A DNA stretch of 64,000 nt from Bythopirellula polymerisocia. GTDB lineage: Bacteria; Planctomycetota; Planctomycetia; Pirellulales; Lacipirellulaceae. Location of the stretch: positions 248,001-312,000 of the forward strand of contig NZ_SJPS01000005.1 of assembly GCF_007860015.1 (NCBI RefSeq). Reading direction: 5' to 3'. Positions 63,075-64,000 of this stretch are shown here, in pieces (position 1 is the stretch's first letter; the number at the start of each line of letters is the position of its first letter). The notes beneath the pieces were generated by a model that ran no database searches, was not told the DNA's origin, and was given only the letters and a program-made list of their open reading frames with translations. The position numbers and the translations under genes are program-made.

Positions 63075-64000
63075 ATGAAAAAAATATTGACCTCTATGGC
63101 GACAGTCATGCTACTTCTGGCAGGTCCTACAGTGCATGCATCCATCTACGGGACACTGTCGAATTTTGACACTTATAACGAAACAGAAATCGATTCTTAC
63201 GGGGCCGAAATTGAGTTAGAGGGAGTTCACGTCGAGGATCTCTATCGAACATTTCCATCTCATTACGACAACGAAGTAAGGACTTACTATCAAGAGGGTG
63301 CGCAATCTGGGACACGCATCACGTACTCCGGCTACAACTTTACAACTAGCGGCTACCTGCCTGCGAATACCATTGGACAATCTACCAATGGCCACGCCTG
63401 TGTGGGAACTGAGGGTTGTGAGCATTTTGGATTTTCATTAACTGGAGTGCAGCCAACTGCAACGCGTTTTTACTGGCTTGACCAAAACGGACAACGCATT
63501 GGCACGATGCCCGAATCGATTGCCACGCCTACTTGGAATTACGTTGCCAATCCTGGTGGGGTACCACGACTCGGTGCAATTGTTGAAGCGCCTGAACCTG
63601 CCGAAGTCATTCCGCAACGTCCCGATTCCATTTGGATGAAAGTTTTCAAGACTGAGATTGATCGGCCGGTGGACCTCATGGAATTGATGTCAGACAACAG
63701 GATCATTCCTGACAACATTGGCGAGCAAGAGACTGAATGGGAGTTACTGGAAGGAGGACTTGGTAAACAAAATGAGGCGGAAGATGATATTGGTGAGGGA
63801 AACTTTGCCGTGATCCGCCGCTATGAGTACTTCGAATACACAGGTCCTTATGACGAAGAGCATGAACCGATCTCGATTTTCCTTGACGAAGACCTCCCAG
63901 AACCACCAGTGGGTGAATTGGGACAATTCATCTCGGCGAACATGGTGGCTGCGAACCTTGCAGCGCCCGAAGAAGCCGACTTCAATCAGGACGGCAACGT
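63075..64000 (+). CDS. Secreted protein with C-terminal dockerin start, cut by window edge
   Basis: An open frame of 308 codons runs off the right edge. It starts MKKILTSMATVMLLLAGPTVHA, a clear signal peptide (given in pieces KKILTSM and VMLLLAG), with AGGAA about eight bases upstream. The body has no recognised domain; it contains Tyr/Asp/Glu-rich segments (RYEYFEYTGPYDEEHE) and Cys in HACVGTEGCE. The visible end EADFNQDGN is the beginning of a dockerin/EF-hand loop like those of the 1080-residue protein in this window, so this is likely a planctomycete dockerin-type secreted protein. Confidence 0.85.
   Translation, partial: MKKILTSMATVMLLLAGPTVHASIYGTLSNFDTYNETEIDSYGAEIELEGVHVEDLYRTFPSHYDNEVRTYYQEGAQSGTRITYSGYNFTTSGYLPANTIGQSTNGHACVGTEGCEHFGFSLTGVQPTATRFYWLDQNGQRIGTMPESIATPTWNYVANPGGVPRLGAIVEAPEPAEVIPQRPDSIWMKVFKTEIDRPVDLMELMSDNRIIPDNIGEQETEWELLEGGLGKQNEAEDDIGEGNFAVIRRYEYFEYTGPYDEEHEPISIFLDEDLPEPPVGELGQFISANMVAANLAAPEEADFNQDGN

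Noticed and set aside
1..64000. tRNA, rRNA, transposase, integrase or phage genes
   Set aside because: None was recognised on either strand; absence is by eye only and a tRNAscan or HMM run could change it.

Overview
The window reads as a chromosomal segment of a planctomycete, most likely of the order Pirellulales. The markers are planctomycete-type proteins: two secreted proteins with LEPR-XLL-like N-termini, a DUF1559 pseudopilin-like protein, dockerin-bearing exported proteins, a PEP-CTERM protein, an ECF-type sigma factor paired with a Ser/Thr kinase, and a PPi-type phosphofructokinase. The genus is not determined. No rRNA, tRNA, CRISPR array, transposase, phage gene or replication origin was seen.

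Left part, about 1-34.9 kb, is mostly housekeeping. It holds PPi-phosphofructokinase; a pepP-like/accB/accC cluster for fatty acid synthesis; a split queuosine precursor set (queD, queE, queC, queF); a xylose-isomerase-like TIM-barrel protein; and a 1350-residue FHA/coiled-coil/membrane protein. Next come a DksA/TraR-type zinc finger protein, an HtrA-like protease, a divergent nucleoside hydrolase, trpD, a metallo-beta-lactamase-fold hydrolase, a tail-specific protease, and a SelA-like protein that has lost the PLP lysine. These are followed by small secreted proteins, a seven-EF-hand protein, ispH, a prolyl oligopeptidase, an ABC-2 exporter (one ATPase, two permeases) with a short flavoprotein, a rhomboid-like protein with a zinc ribbon, and a membrane Ser/Thr kinase.

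Middle part, about 35.4-52 kb. A large subtilisin-like protease carries ten C-terminal repeats, eight of which form two tandem 576-bp blocks. It converges on an eleven-gene minus-strand polysaccharide locus. In transcription order that locus is: capE/capF/capG-type genes for UDP-N-acetyl-L-fucosamine, a WbuB-like glycosyltransferase, a sulfotransferase, a PglC-type initiating sugar transferase, a DegT aminotransferase, a Wzx-like flippase, a Wzy-like polymerase, a second glycosyltransferase and an FkbM methyltransferase. Together they suggest a Wzx/Wzy-made, FucNAc-containing and probably sulfated surface polysaccharide.

Right part, about 52.5-64 kb, is rich in exported proteins: a LamG-like PEP-CTERM protein, the DUF1559 protein, a 1080-residue LEPR-XLL protein with a broken matrixin zinc motif plus dockerins, a TPR-bearing kinase overlapping its ECF sigma factor gene, a small His/Cys-rich protein, and a secreted dockerin-type protein cut by the window edge.

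The most unusual items are apparent pseudo-enzymes (SelA-like, matrixin-like, rhomboid-like, nucleoside-hydrolase-like), the FHA/coiled-coil giant, the block-duplicated protease repeats, and the sulfated FucNAc polysaccharide locus. All calls come from reading sequence and recalled family motifs; no database search was run.
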